Part shown: positions 9,596-19,654 of the stretch, piece after piece
How the letters are laid out: every line of letters begins with the position of its first letter
Numbering within the stretch: the first letter of the stretch is position 1
From: Opitutaceae bacterium
GTDB lineage: Bacteria > Verrucomicrobiota > Verrucomicrobiia > Opitutales > Opitutaceae
Direction of reading: 5' to 3'
Assembly (NCBI GenBank): GCA_030648295.1
Contig: JAUSID010000140.1
Coordinates: 110,445 to 174,444 of the forward strand
DNA length: 64,000 nt
Notes under the pieces: model-generated
Database searches by the model: none
Seen by the model: only the letters and a program-made list of their open reading frames with translations
Told to the model about the DNA's origin: nothing
Position numbers and translations under genes: made by a program

Positions 9596-9841
9596 ATGAA
9601 CTCCTGCCCTCGGAAAAGCAAAATCCAGACGTTAGCCGCGGGTATTCGCGCTCAGAAAGTCAGCGTGGTTGTGAGGCGCGGCAACTGGTTTCACGGCTGG
9701 ATCAGCTTCGATGCCGTGACCTTCGGCCAGCGCCCGGCGCGGATACACGAGCTCACAGTGGATGACGAAGGGCGGGTTTTTCTCGGGGAAAACGACAACC
9801 ACGACCGTTCGAGCTACCTCTGGTCCGTCCGGTTCGACTGA
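9596..9841 (+). pseudogene. Short orphan coding fragment, probable gene remnant
   Basis: An 81-codon frame reads as protein-like only in its second half: 'WISFDAVTFG', 'HELTVDDEGRVFLGENDNHD' and 'SSYLWSVRFD'. The 'DDEGRVFLGENDN' pattern resembles the last blade of an NHL or similar beta-propeller repeat protein. There is no signal peptide or start context, and the first 25 codons look like random sequence. It ends 22 bp before the convergent sulfatase. I read it as the 3' tail of a lost gene, consistent with the other broken genes further right. A small expressed protein cannot be excluded. Confidence 0.35.
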
Positions 9842-9862
9842 AGGGTACGAACTGGCGCATCG

Positions 9863-11434
9863 CTACGACTTCTTCGCTGGGGGCAGCGGGGCTTCGCGCG
9901 GCGCGGTCAAATTATCGCGGGGCTGATCCCATAGACGAAACGGATCCTCGTGCCGCCGCATCTCGGCGAGTAGCAGTGCCTCCAGTTCGCGTTGTTTCGC
10001 GGCGTACTTGGGGTCGCCGGCCAGGTTCCGCTGGTGCGGAAGCGGCTGGTTGCCGGTGAGGGTGCTCACCCTGGGATCGTGGTGCTGCTCGAGCAGTTCA
10101 TCCGGGTTTTCCGCCAGGTTGAACAGCTGGGTTTCGCGGACAGTGCCTTCGAGCACGTCGAACTTGACCAGCTTCCAATCACCCTGCTTCACCGCGCGCA
10201 TGCCGGGCTTCGTGCCGCCACAGTATGCGCCATACAGCACCTCCCGCACGGCGTCGCGCCGGCCCTCCAACACGGGGCGGAAACTGACGCCTTCGTTTGT
10301 CGAGGGCGGCCGAATGCCGGCCAGGTCGCAAAGGGTGCCGAGCACATCCAGCAGGTAGATGTTTCCGCGCGCCCGGGATCCCGGCTTGATGCCCGGCCCC
10401 CTGGCGAGGAATGGCACGCGCCAGGCATGTTCGTACAGGTGCTGCTTCCCCTGGAGCCCGTGGCGTCCAAGGGCAATGCCGTTGTCGGCGGTGAAAACGA
10501 CGTAGGTGTTTTTCAGTTCGCCCATCGCATCGAGCCTGGCGAGCACGCGCCCGATCTGCGTGTCGATGTTTTCAATACACGCATAGTAGCGCCCCAGCTC
10601 GTTCCGGATCGTCGCCTCGTCGCGGCGTTCCCAGACGCCGCTTACCTTGGTCTCGTCGCGTTGGTTGGGCTGGCCCTGGTTGAACGGATGGGCGGGGAGG
10701 TAGTTGAGCGGCAGCGGCGGCGCCTTGGGGTTTAGCGGCGGCAGGGTCTGCGGATCCGCGTGGTTGATGGCGCCGTATTTCGCCAGCAGCTCCGGCTTTC
10801 CGTCGCGCGTGTCATGCGGATGCGAGAAGCCAAAGTATATAAGGAACGGCCGGGTGTCGCGGCGGCCTTCGCGCTGGCCCAGATACGCGAGCACCTGCTC
10901 CGCGTGCCACGCGCTGCCGGTTTCATCCGTGCCGCCGCGCTTGTCGGCGTCCTGGCGGACGGTGAAAAGCGCATTGGCGGCCGGGTAGCTGTTGCCGGGC
11001 TTGCACGTGCGCATGGTGGCGTAGCCGGCGCGGTTGAAGACGGCGGGCAGGCTGTTTTGCTCGATTCCCGGCGGACAGCGTTCGGCCGGGTAGTCGGCAA
11101 ACGTGCGGGAAGTCAGGCTGGCCGGCAGGTGCCAGAGCGTGCGCCCCGTCATGACCATGTGGCGCGAGGGTGTGCACACGGCGGAAACGAACGCGCCCAT
11201 GCCATGCGCGGCGTCGATGACCATGCCGCCCGCCGCCAGTCGGTCGAGCACAGGGGTCTGCAAGCTCGAGGTCGGCGTGTAGGCCTTGAGCGATTGAGCG
11301 TCCTGATCATCGGTGATGATGAAAAGAAAGTTCGGCCGGCCGTCTGGCGTTGCGCCGCAGAGCGCGACTCGGAGCGAAAAGAACAAGCTGGCGGCGACCG
11401 CGATTGGGGGAGGGAAATGCCACATTTTTTTCAT
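9863..11434 (-). CDS. Secreted sulfatase
   Basis: This 523-residue protein is a formylglycine-dependent sulfatase. It has a signal peptide (PPIAVAASLFFSLRVALCGA), the metal-binding 'NFLFIITDDQDA', and the modification site at Cys87 in C-T-P-S-R. 'VVFTADNGIALGRHGLQGK', 'PFLARGPGIKPG' and a C-terminal family region with 'GDWKLVKFD' follow. It belongs to the choline-sulfatase/iduronate-2-sulfatase-like branch by general appearance, but the substrate cannot be read from sequence. ATG at 11434 is preferred over an in-frame TTG three codons upstream (11443). It converges with the remnant at 9596, and a broken hydrolase tail lies upstream on the other strand. Confidence 0.93.
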   Translation of the reverse strand: MKKMWHFPPPIAVAASLFFSLRVALCGATPDGRPNFLFIITDDQDAQSLKAYTPTSSLQTPVLDRLAAGGMVIDAAHGMGAFVSAVCTPSRHMVMTGRTLWHLPASLTSRTFADYPAERCPPGIEQNSLPAVFNRAGYATMRTCKPGNSYPAANALFTVRQDADKRGGTDETGSAWHAEQVLAYLGQREGRRDTRPFLIYFGFSHPHDTRDGKPELLAKYGAINHADPQTLPPLNPKAPPLPLNYLPAHPFNQGQPNQRDETKVSGVWERRDEATIRNELGRYYACIENIDTQIGRVLARLDAMGELKNTYVVFTADNGIALGRHGLQGKQHLYEHAWRVPFLARGPGIKPGSRARGNIYLLDVLGTLCDLAGIRPPSTNEGVSFRPVLEGRRDAVREVLYGAYCGGTKPGMRAVKQGDWKLVKFDVLEGTVRETQLFNLAENPDELLEQHHDPRVSTLTGNQPLPHQRNLAGDPKYAAKQRELEALLLAEMRRHEDPFRLWDQPRDNLTAPREAPLPPAKKS

Positions 11435-11564
11435 TGGTCGCAATGGTTACCGCACCATCAGAACCTTCTCCTCGCCGGCATTCAGGTCGAGCGCCAAACC
11501 GTCAAGGTCTCGACCGGGGCAAATCCAACCTCGTTTTGATAGTTCTCATTTTCATCACCCGTGA

Positions 11565-12467
11565 CCGAAATGCGGCAAGCTGGGCAACAAACGCGCAGCG
11601 TATCGCCTTCACGGCGTGGAAAACGTGCCATTGTCCACCGTGCGGTTGACCATGGCAGGCCCGCTGCTCGTGGATGCGGCGGTGCCGATGGGCTACACGC
11701 CGCCGGAAGGATCGAACGGCGTGTGGGATGAACTGCTCGGCGGCACCTTGGAACGGCGCGGCTGGCTTGGGCGGCCGCTTGGCGCGACCCGCTGGCTCGC
11801 GGACGAGCAACCCGATCTGTTCGCCGGCCGGCGGTTGGCGGAGCTGGTGACAACAAACGATGCCCGAGTGACTGCGGTGGCGGAGCGGGTTGACGCCGTT
11901 GCGCTGAGTCCCGCCGCGAGTGACTTCAGCATTCGCGTGAGCGGCGTGCGGCTGGGGCAGCCGTCTGACCTGGTGGTCAACGTGGAGGCGAGCGCCGAGC
12001 TCTCACCGCACGAGCATGCCGATTCGTACCGCATGCTGACGGTTGCCGTCGTGCCGAGCGGGGTCGCGCGCGCCTCGTTCAAAGCGCAGCCCTCGTCGCC
12101 CGTGGCAGGCCAGCGTTTCCGCGGTCGCTACTATTTCCGCAATCTCGCGGCTGGCGGTTACGACGTCGTGATCCAGGCCGAAGGCGCCGGGCGAATTTCG
12201 ATTCACGCCATCGCCGCGCACGCCGCGGCCGATGTGGCCGTGCGCGCATACGAGCGCGGAGTGATTCTCGCGAACCCATCACACCGCTCCCAGTTGTTCG
12301 CATTGGAGAAGCTGTTCCCGGCCACTGGGCTGCGCCGGCTGCAGGCGACTTCGGCCCAGGACGCCGTGGTTAATAATGGCGGCTTGGTGGGCGGCTCCGT
12401 CGAACTCGCTGCGAAGGACGCGCTTTTCCTGCTCAAGACCGCCGGAGCCACCCAAACCGGCCGGTGA
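11565..12467 (+). pseudogene. 5'-truncated tail of a putative glycoside hydrolase
   Basis: About 300 codons read as coherent protein, from 'KRAAYRLHGVENVPLS' to 'SVELAAKDALFLLKTAGA'. The frame is closed by a TGA at 11562-11564 just before the homology starts, and no ATG with a signal peptide precedes it; only a GTG at 11616 could start it. The C-terminal pattern ('ERGVILANPS', 'GLRRLQATSAQDAVVNNG', 'DALFLL') resembles the last beta-domain of large exported glycoside hydrolases, in which a catalytic domain precedes it. I infer that the catalytic N-terminal part has been lost. The fragment is followed 64 bp later by a deleted TBDR. Confidence 0.5.
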
Positions 12468-12531
12468 GATTCGTATTTTTCAAATGATTACGTCTCCGAC
12501 TCACGGAATTCTCCCGTTGCTCCGCGCAAAC

Positions 12532-13960
12532 ATGCCGTCCCCTCGCGGCTCGATTCTGCAAATCCACCGGCTTTTCCGCACCTTTCTTCCGCTCGCGATG
12601 CTTGGCGTCGTGAAGGTATTCGCGCAAGCGATACCGCCTTCACCCGCGCCGGATATACCCGCGGTGGCCGCGGTGGCCGCGGACGAAGCCGTCGAACTGT
12701 CGCCGTTCGTGGTCAGCGCCGCCACCGACCGTGGCTACGTCGCCACGAGCACGCTGGCCGGCGGCCGCACCAGGATGGAGCTGCGCGATGTCGCCGCGCA
12801 GGTCTCCGTGTATACGTCCGAACTGATGCGGGACCTCGGCGCGACGAACCTCGAGGAGGTGCTGCTGTATTCGGGCAACGTCGAGTCGTATCTGGACTTC
12901 AATTCGGGCGGAGCGGGCTTCGGGGTATTTCGCAATACCAACCCGACACGCAGTCGTGGTCTCGCCGGGGTCTCCCAGACGCGGAACGGATTTCCGTCCC
13001 TGATCGACACCGACAGTTACAACGTCGATCGCGTCAGCGTCATCAGCGGGCCCAACGCGCTGCTCTTCGGCATGGGCAGCCCCGCCGGGATCAGCGATGC
13101 CGGGCTCAACCGGCCGCAGTTGAACAAGCAGCGAGGCAGCGCCGGGCTCCGCCTCGACGGAGAGGGGTCGAAGCGGATCACGGTCGATCTTTCTCAGCCC
13201 ATAGCGGCAGATGGAGGCGCTGAATCCCACGATGCCGCGGATGGGCATGGACGCGTCGCGCGCGCGGACGGTTTACGGCGGCGTGGTGGACTTCGACGCG
13301 ACTGGGTTCGACCTCGATGTGACGGCGAATCCGACGGCGAACTGGCGGATTTTCTCCAGCGTGGGCCGGCAGCGCACGGTGAACTCCAACACCGCGGCGG
13401 CGCTGGAGACCTGGTTCCTCGAACGGCTGCCGGTCTGGCAGTCATACCCGTCCTGGGCAAACGCGCGGATGCCGACAGGCAGCCTGCTCATTCACGAGGC
13501 TTTTCAGACCAACGTCTACAACGCCTATTATTACGACCTGGCGCTAAAGAACGGCAGCTCGGTGGAAAACCAGCGGCAATGGCGGGCGAACATTGTGTCC
13601 AACTATCGGTTCCCGGCCGGCCGCCTCCGCGGCTGGACGGTGGGCGGCGCCGTGCGCTATCGGAGTGGTGCAATTATTGGCTATCCGCTCTCGTCCGTCA
13701 CGGCACCCGATGGGCAGATGGTCACCGTCACTGATCTCGATCGCCCGTATCGCAGCAACGACGAGATCACCTGGGACGCGCTGCTGCGCTACGAATTCAA
13801 GCTGGCGGATCGACTGACCTGCAAGCTCCAGCTCAACGTCCGCAACGTCTTCGAGCAAAACCTGCGCGTGCGGGCCGCCGCCTATAGCGATGGCGGAATC
13901 TCCCGCTACTTTCGCCAGGAGCCGCGTAGTGCGATGCTGGAGACGACGGTCGCGTTCTGA
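12532..13960 (+). pseudogene. TonB-dependent receptor with the middle of the barrel deleted
   Basis: The N-terminal part is normal for an 'LSPFVV'-class TBDR. It has a signal peptide (LPLAMLGVVKVFAQ), 'EAVELSPFVVSAATDRGY', a plug with 'NVDRVSVISGPNALLFGMGS', then 'KRITVDLSQPIAAD'. At about 13200-13212 the reading frame changes, and the text jumps to the last part of a barrel ('PTANWRIFSSVGRQ', 'LNVRNVFEQNLRVRAAAY') ending in LETTVAF. Together the pieces make about 475 codons, against roughly 900-1150 for intact relatives here, so some 500 residues plus the frame are missing. A functional 22-strand barrel cannot form. An alternative ATG at 12484 would lengthen the leader by 16 codons. Confidence 0.85.
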
Positions 13961-13980
13961 GCGGCGCTCCCTTGCTCTCC

Positions 13981-14214
13981 ATGAAAAAGCTGCTCGTGCT
14001 TTTCCTCGCGTTTCCCTCGCTGGCCGGCCAACCGGCGAAATATCTCGAGCGACAGATCGTGCTTTTCAAGGCAGAGCAGCGCGGCGGTTCGCGCTACGCG
14101 CATTTGATGCGGCCGGTGGCTGCGCGGTTGACGGCAGAACAGAGGCGCGATGTGGCGCTGTATTTCGAATCGCTCTCGTCGCCGAATCCGCCGATCGGCG
14201 ATCGAAGCCATTGA
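13981..14214 (+). pseudogene. Cytochrome c remnant lacking the heme motif
   Basis: The 77-codon frame begins with a strong signal peptide (MKKLLVLFLAF) and passes directly into 'PSLAGQPAKYLERQIVLFK' and 'LMRPVAARLTAEQ', the middle and C-terminal half of a class I cytochrome c (c553/c4 type). The CXXCH heme-attachment segment that normally lies between signal and 'P-x-LAGQ' is absent. It therefore cannot bind heme covalently and looks like an internal, in-frame deletion of about 50-60 codons. It starts 20 bp after the deleted TBDR. A short expressed product is possible, but a cytochrome function is not. Confidence 0.6.
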
Positions 14215-14306
14215 GGTTTCCGGCGGGGAAGAAACGAACGCGCTCGCATTTTGCTGCAGTTGCAGACTCCAGCCCAAGCGCTGTAATGACGGCGGGCGGT
14301 GCGGGT

Positions 14307-17300
14307 TTAGAACACCCCTTTGACGCCAAAGACCCATGTCACCCCGTGATTCTCCAGCCGCTGGAGGGCAGCGCCTTCACCTTCGATTCGCGGGCTGTCA
14401 AAGTTGCGATTGGAGCCGTTTAGAACATTGCGCCCCTGCGCGTAGAGCGTGAGGCGGTTGCTGACCCGCCAACCCGTGCTCAGGTCGAACTTGATCTCGT
14501 GCCGCCGAAAGCGCCCGTAGGTGCCACTGAACGGCGTATCGTCCGACCAGATGGCGCCGACCCGCATATTGAACCGCCCATAGCTATAGGCAATATTCCC
14601 CGATGCGCGGTGCGGCGACATTCCTGGCCGCCGCTCGCTGGCATAGGCCCGCGTGTAGGCAAGGTTCACCGTCGTGCCGCGGAGCGGTTTGGGCAGGAAG
14701 GAAAGCGACTGGCTATAGCCGACCTCGAGTCCGCGGAACCGCCGAGACCGGGTGTTGTTGGTCTGCGCTCGAAAATCGTAGCTGGCGAACTGCGGATCGT
14801 CGCCGTAGCCAAACTCCTCCGCCGTGTATTCATGGGACTCGCGCAGGTTTGTGATGTCGTTCTGCGTCACGGTGAGCGTCAGGCTTCCAACCGGCTCGAA
14901 GTAGTACGCCAGCCGCGCCACATAGTTCTTCGAATATTCCGGCAGGAGGTTTGGATTCGGCGCGGTCACGATGAAATTCACGTCGTCAATCGACCAGGTG
15001 CCGCTAATCGCGTTGAGCGGCGGACGCGCGATCGCCTTGTTCGCGCCGAATTGGGCCTGGAAGTTGTGGCCGAGGCTGTACTTGGCACTGACGCTGGGGA
15101 AGAGATTATCGTATTCCGAGCGCCGGCCGATCCGGGGTCGCGAGAAATACTGGTAGTTGATGCCGGGAATGGTCGAAGCGCGGCGCGCCGCATTGACCGG
15201 AAAGCCGGCGGCGATCACCTGCGCGGCCGGCAGGGGATCAGTCTCGCGCGAGGTCGTTTCCGTAGCCTCCCAGCGTAAACCGGCACGAACCTGCAACCGG
15301 CTGCTCACGCGCACGTCGGCCAGCCCATAGGAACTCGATACCACCTGCCGCACATGGCGCGTGTTCGCAATGAACGCGTTGAAGTAGTTGTCCGCCGACG
15401 TGGTGCTCACGAAGTATTCGGGATGCTCGGTATAAAGTGTGTAGATCGCGCTGCGATTGGGGTAACGGATCATTCCGCGTTCATTGGCGACATTGTAGAC
15501 GGTGAGGGCGTTGGTCGTGCCAGAATCAAAGAGATGCGGCGACGGGTAATCGGCCCAACTGCCCGTCGATCCGCCGCCCGGTCCCGCGTAGGACCAGGCG
15601 TAGGCAGCCGAGTGATTGCTGAGCTTGCGTGTCTCTTCGATCCACTTGCCGCCCACCTTCAGCGAGGTCGGAAAGGCGCGCAGCGGCAGTTTCCAGGTGG
15701 CGTTGAGTGCTCCGGAATAGATCTCGGTGATGTTGAGCCGGCGGTCATCGGACATGCGCGGATTCCTGAAATTGGCCATGTCGAACCAATCCGGGCCCGA
15801 GATCTGGTTGATGGTCCACTCACCCGAGTCCTCGCTCGGTCGCGTGGCCCGCCAGTCGCCGACGACGGTGTTGACCGCCGTGCCAGAGGCGAAGCCGCGC
15901 TGCAGCCCCAGATACGAGTTCTTGGATTTCGAATACGACCCGTTGCCGTCGAATGTAAGTGCTCCCGCCTTGTACTCGAACTTGGGTACAATGGTGGCGG
16001 TGTCGGTGATCTTGTCCGTGGCGCCGCCGCCCAACCCCACGGTACGCGATGTGTTCGAGGCGAGCCCGTTCGTCCGGAAATCCGTCAAGGTGCCAATGAC
16101 GTTCTGCCGGCCCGTCGCGGCCGCGGTGCCATTGGCCGCGGCCGTAAACGTGAGATTCCGATTGAAGGTGGTTCGTTCGGAAAAGTTCAGGATCGTGTTC
16201 AGCGAAAGCACGAGTCCGGGCGCCGCTTTGAAGTCCACCGTGGCGGTCGCGGTATCCTTGATGATGAACTGCGGACCGTCCTTGAAATCGATCGCGGTGA
16301 GCACCATCGGGCGCGGATCGGCCGCCGTCGCCGTGCGATTATAGGTGTGGGTCAGGCGGTACTGTTCGCTGTATGAGTTCGCGCGGCTCAGGCTCATCGT
16401 GACGCCGAGCCGCTGGCCGAGAAACACGTCCGAGTAGTCGAGCCCGAACGCAGGGCGAAACTTGTAGTTGCGGTTGTCGTCCGGCCCGTAGTTGCGGGTA
16501 AAATGGAACTCCTCGGTGTTGAGCGTGAGCGCGGCGTTGAAACCGATCCGGCGCCCTTTGCGATCAAACGCCCGCCGCGTTTTCATGTTGATCGTGCCGG
16601 CCGGCGCGTCCGCGTCCATATCGGCACTGGAGGTGCGGCTGATCTCAATCGATTCGACGCTGCTGATGGACATGGATTCGAAACTCACCGCGCGCGTGAG
16701 TCCCCCCGCCGAAATTCGGGTCACCCTCTGCGCTGGCGAGTTTCACCCCGTCGACCGAGAAGCCGGCATATTCCGAATCCATGCCGCCGATCCGGACGCC
16801 CCGCGCTTCTGACTGGATGTACTCGATGTCCAATCCGGGCATGAATTTTAGAAATTCGCCCACGTTTCCGTCGGTGAGGTCGCCATACACATCGGCGGCC
16901 AGCGACGTGCTGACGTTCATGTTGCGGCGCTGGTCCATGATTGCCTTGGCATTACCCTCACGTTCGCTCTCCACGACAAACTGTCCGAGTTTGACCACGT
17001 CACCGTCGGCGGACCGCCCGGCGAGGCTGCTCACAACGTTAATCTCCCGCACGGCCGTCTGTCCCGCTGCGACGGTGAACGTGTCGTGGACGGTGTTGTA
17101 TCCGGAATAGCTTACCGCGAGGGTGACAGGCCCGGGTGGCACGTTGTGGAAGCGAAACGAACCGTCGCTCTCCGTGGTGGTGGCCTCATTGGTGCCGACC
17201 AGTTTGACCTCGGCGCTCCGAACGAACTCCCTGGTTGCCGGACTATAAACATGGCCGGCGATGGTGCCGGTCGCGTTGGTTTGGGCCCGGGCGCCGGGAA

Positions 17301-17367
17301 CCTGGAGAAGGCAGCTGCCAATGAGCAGGACGGTTGCCAGCATTCGCCACCGGATGATAATATTCAT
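14307..17367 (-). pseudogene. TonB-dependent receptor (carboxypeptidase-like N-domain), frameshifted in a G run
   Basis: Two minus-strand frames together give a complete TBDR of about 1019 codons. From 17367: signal peptide (LIGSCLLQVPGARAQ), a carboxypeptidase-regulatory-like beta-sandwich ('GTIAGHVYSPATREFVRSAE'), 'VVKLGQFVVESEREGNAKA' and a plug ('GLDIEYIQSEARGVRIGGMD'). At about 16700-16710 the frame breaks after 'EGDPNFGGG'; it continues one frame over with 'LTRAVSFESMSISSVE' and runs to the terminal GVKGVF. The break lies on a run of six G on the coding strand; five G would restore one frame. This could be a real inactivating indel, a slippage or phase-variable tract, or a sequencing error. 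The barrel is otherwise undamaged, which favours a recent or technical event. Confidence 0.85.
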
Positions 17368-17595
17368 GGGCCAACGGGTGAGGGCGTGATTTGAAGTGGC
17401 AGCGCCGGCGGGAAACGCTCGGCCAGGGATTGGAAGCCGAGCCTGGAGGACGGCGAATGGGCTGGATGCGCCTGCTTCCTGCGAACACCCGCGACCCCTG
17501 GATGTCAACGTGATACCCGAAATGGCCCCGTGCTGCAGCCGGGGCGGTGCATCACCCATCACGAATTCATTGCGCGGCCGGATGCCCACCGGGCA

Positions 17596-19310
17596 TCAGA
17601 ATTCACCCTTCACGCCAAACGTATACAGCGAGCCATAGTGCTGCACCACGCGGAGCGTCGCGTAATCGGGGACGCCCGGTCCGTAGGTCGAACTGCGCTT
17701 CGGGGTGCGGCTGAGATTGCGCGCCCCGATATAGAGCGCGAATTTTTTGGTGAACCGATACTCGGCGGACACGTCGATCGTCGTTTTCGGCGCCTCCCAC
17801 TGATAGGAGTTGGCGACTTCCGAACCACTGGCGTTGACGCGGGCGAGACGCACGCCGCGGTGCTGTGCGACGTTGAACTTGGTGACGAATTTCGGCCGCG
17901 CAAAGGTCACGCCCCAATTCACGTTGCGCGGTGAAAAGCTTGAGAAGTCTTCCACGTCTCGCCGTCGTAGGTGTACCGCAGGAATGCGTTGTCGGTATCG
18001 CGGTAGATGTTGCTGCCGTCGAAGGACTGCGAGGCGCTGCCGACGCCGGTTGGCGCACCCTGGGTGAACGTCGGCCCGCCGGTGGCGCCCGCTCCGAAAC
18101 TGACGGTGGCGATGCTCTGGGTCGTCACCGCGTCCTCGTTGGAGCGCTGCAGCGTCAACCGCAGCGCATTCTTCCGGTTCACGCGCCAGTCCGCGGTCGC
18201 CGAATAGCGGGTCCGCTCGAAGGATTGCGTCACCGGCCGAAACGCCACCGCGGTCTGAACCAGCGTCACGCGATTCCACGTGGGCGAAAAATAGTCCATT
18301 TCGAAGAAACGCGTGCTGCGGCTCACGTTGAACGTGAACGCGAGCGACTTGTTCACCGGGAAAATGTAGGACAGGTCGACGCCGGGCTGAATCGGCCGGG
18401 CGTCGGCGCGCGCTTCCGGTCCGGGTTGTTTGTTCAGCGTGAATCGCGTCTGCTCGAGCGGTTCGAGGCTGGTGAGCGTGCCAAACACATTATAGGTGAA
18501 TCGCGGCTTCGTGCTCCCAAATCCACTCTTGCCGATGATGTTCACGGTGCCGCCAATCGCATTCGCCGGCAGGTCGGGGGTGGGGGATTTCGTGACCTCA
18601 ATTCGTGCGATGTTGCCGGTGGAAAGATCTGAAAAACCGAACGTACGATCGCCGGGTGCGGCGACATCCATGCCGTCAATCATCACGACCGTGCCATTCG
18701 GCGGCATGCCGCGAATCGACGCGGCGCCCGGCGACGAGGGTCCGAAGGTGAACGACATGCCGGGGAGATATTTCAACATCTCGCCGGGGTTGCCTTCACC
18801 CATGTCGGCAAACTCCTCGAACTCGACGACGTTCTTGATATTGGAGGCGGCGCGTTGCGCCTGGAGCGCCATGGCCTGCGCGGTCAGTTCGCGCTCGACG
18901 ACCGTGAATTGGTCGAGCTTCACCACGTCGCCGTCCCGGGTTTGCTCACCGCGCAGGGCGAGGTCGAAATCGAGTTTCGCAATCTGGCCGGGGGATACCG
19001 CGACCGCGGCACTCTGACGTTCGAGGCCCAGGAATCGCGCGGTGACCCGATACTCACCGGCCGGCAGTGGCGGCAGCACGTATTCACCTTTGTCATTCGT
19101 GGCCGCTTCGAGCGTGGTGCCATCGACGGTGACGCGCGCGTTGGCCAGGTAATTCCCGCTGCTGCTGTTCACGACCCGGCCTTCGATTACGCCGGTGCCG
19201 GCCGTTTGGGCGAGACCGGCGAATGCGGCGAAGCAGGCCAGCACAATGGCGGAGCCAAGGCGGAGCGCGCGGCGAACGACTGTCGTTCGAGGGTTTGATG
19301 ACGTGTTCAT
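17596..19310 (-). pseudogene. TonB-dependent receptor with most of the barrel deleted
   Basis: The N-terminal 460 or so codons are a normal carboxypeptidase-like-domain TBDR: signal peptide (LACFAAFAGLAQ), 'GVIEGRVVNSSSGNYLANA', 'DVVKLDQFTVVERE', plug with 'GMPPNGTVVMIDGMDVAAPG', and the first barrel strands up to 'YTYDGETWK'. At about 17935-17960 the frame changes, and the sequence jumps to 'FSPRNVNWGVTFARPKFVTK' and the last 100 residues ending GVKGEF. The total is about 570 codons instead of roughly 1000. Deletion and frameshift coincide, so this is an inactive copy. ATG at 19310 was chosen by the signal peptide. The gene upstream of it in the same direction is the LacI regulator at 19655-20689. 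Confidence 0.85.
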
Positions 19311-19387
19311 GGTCAGGTCGTTGATCTCGTGCCGTGATCTTTTCGCCGGTCGTTCGTTCCCAGTCGACGGCAATTCGCGGACGGCGG

Positions 19388-19490
19388 ATTGAAACCCGGG
19401 ATGCGGCGCCCGCGTCCGGCGCGTGGCGTTACACCGCGACGACGGCGCTGCCGGCGAACGAGTCCGTGATCATCGAGGCGATCGGCACGC
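19388..19490 (+). repeat. About 100-bp coding-derived repeat, copy 1
   Basis: The 344-base gap 19311-19654 has no intact gene. Inside it, ATTGAAACC at 19388 opens a stretch that is nearly the same as 32072-32172. Both copies contain GATGCGGCGCCCGCGTCCGG, then GGCGTTACACCGCGA and ATCATCGAGGC. In the same frame both copies read I-E-T-x-D-A-A-P-A-S-G-A-W-R-Y-T-A and I-I-E-A-I, which suggests they descend from the 3' part of one lost protein gene. The rest of the gap holds no recognisable feature. Confidence 0.6.
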
Positions 19491-19654
19491 CGGATGATTG
19501 TCGAACCGCGAGTTTATATTACGGCGGGGGCATACGGCGGGCGTGAGCTTCAGTCCCTCCGCGCCAAGCCGCGCCATGTGCGGCGGGCGGACTCCCCGCC
19601 GCCGCCCTCCCTGGGCGTTTCCAGCCACCACCCCGCGACAGCGAAGCGGGAAAC

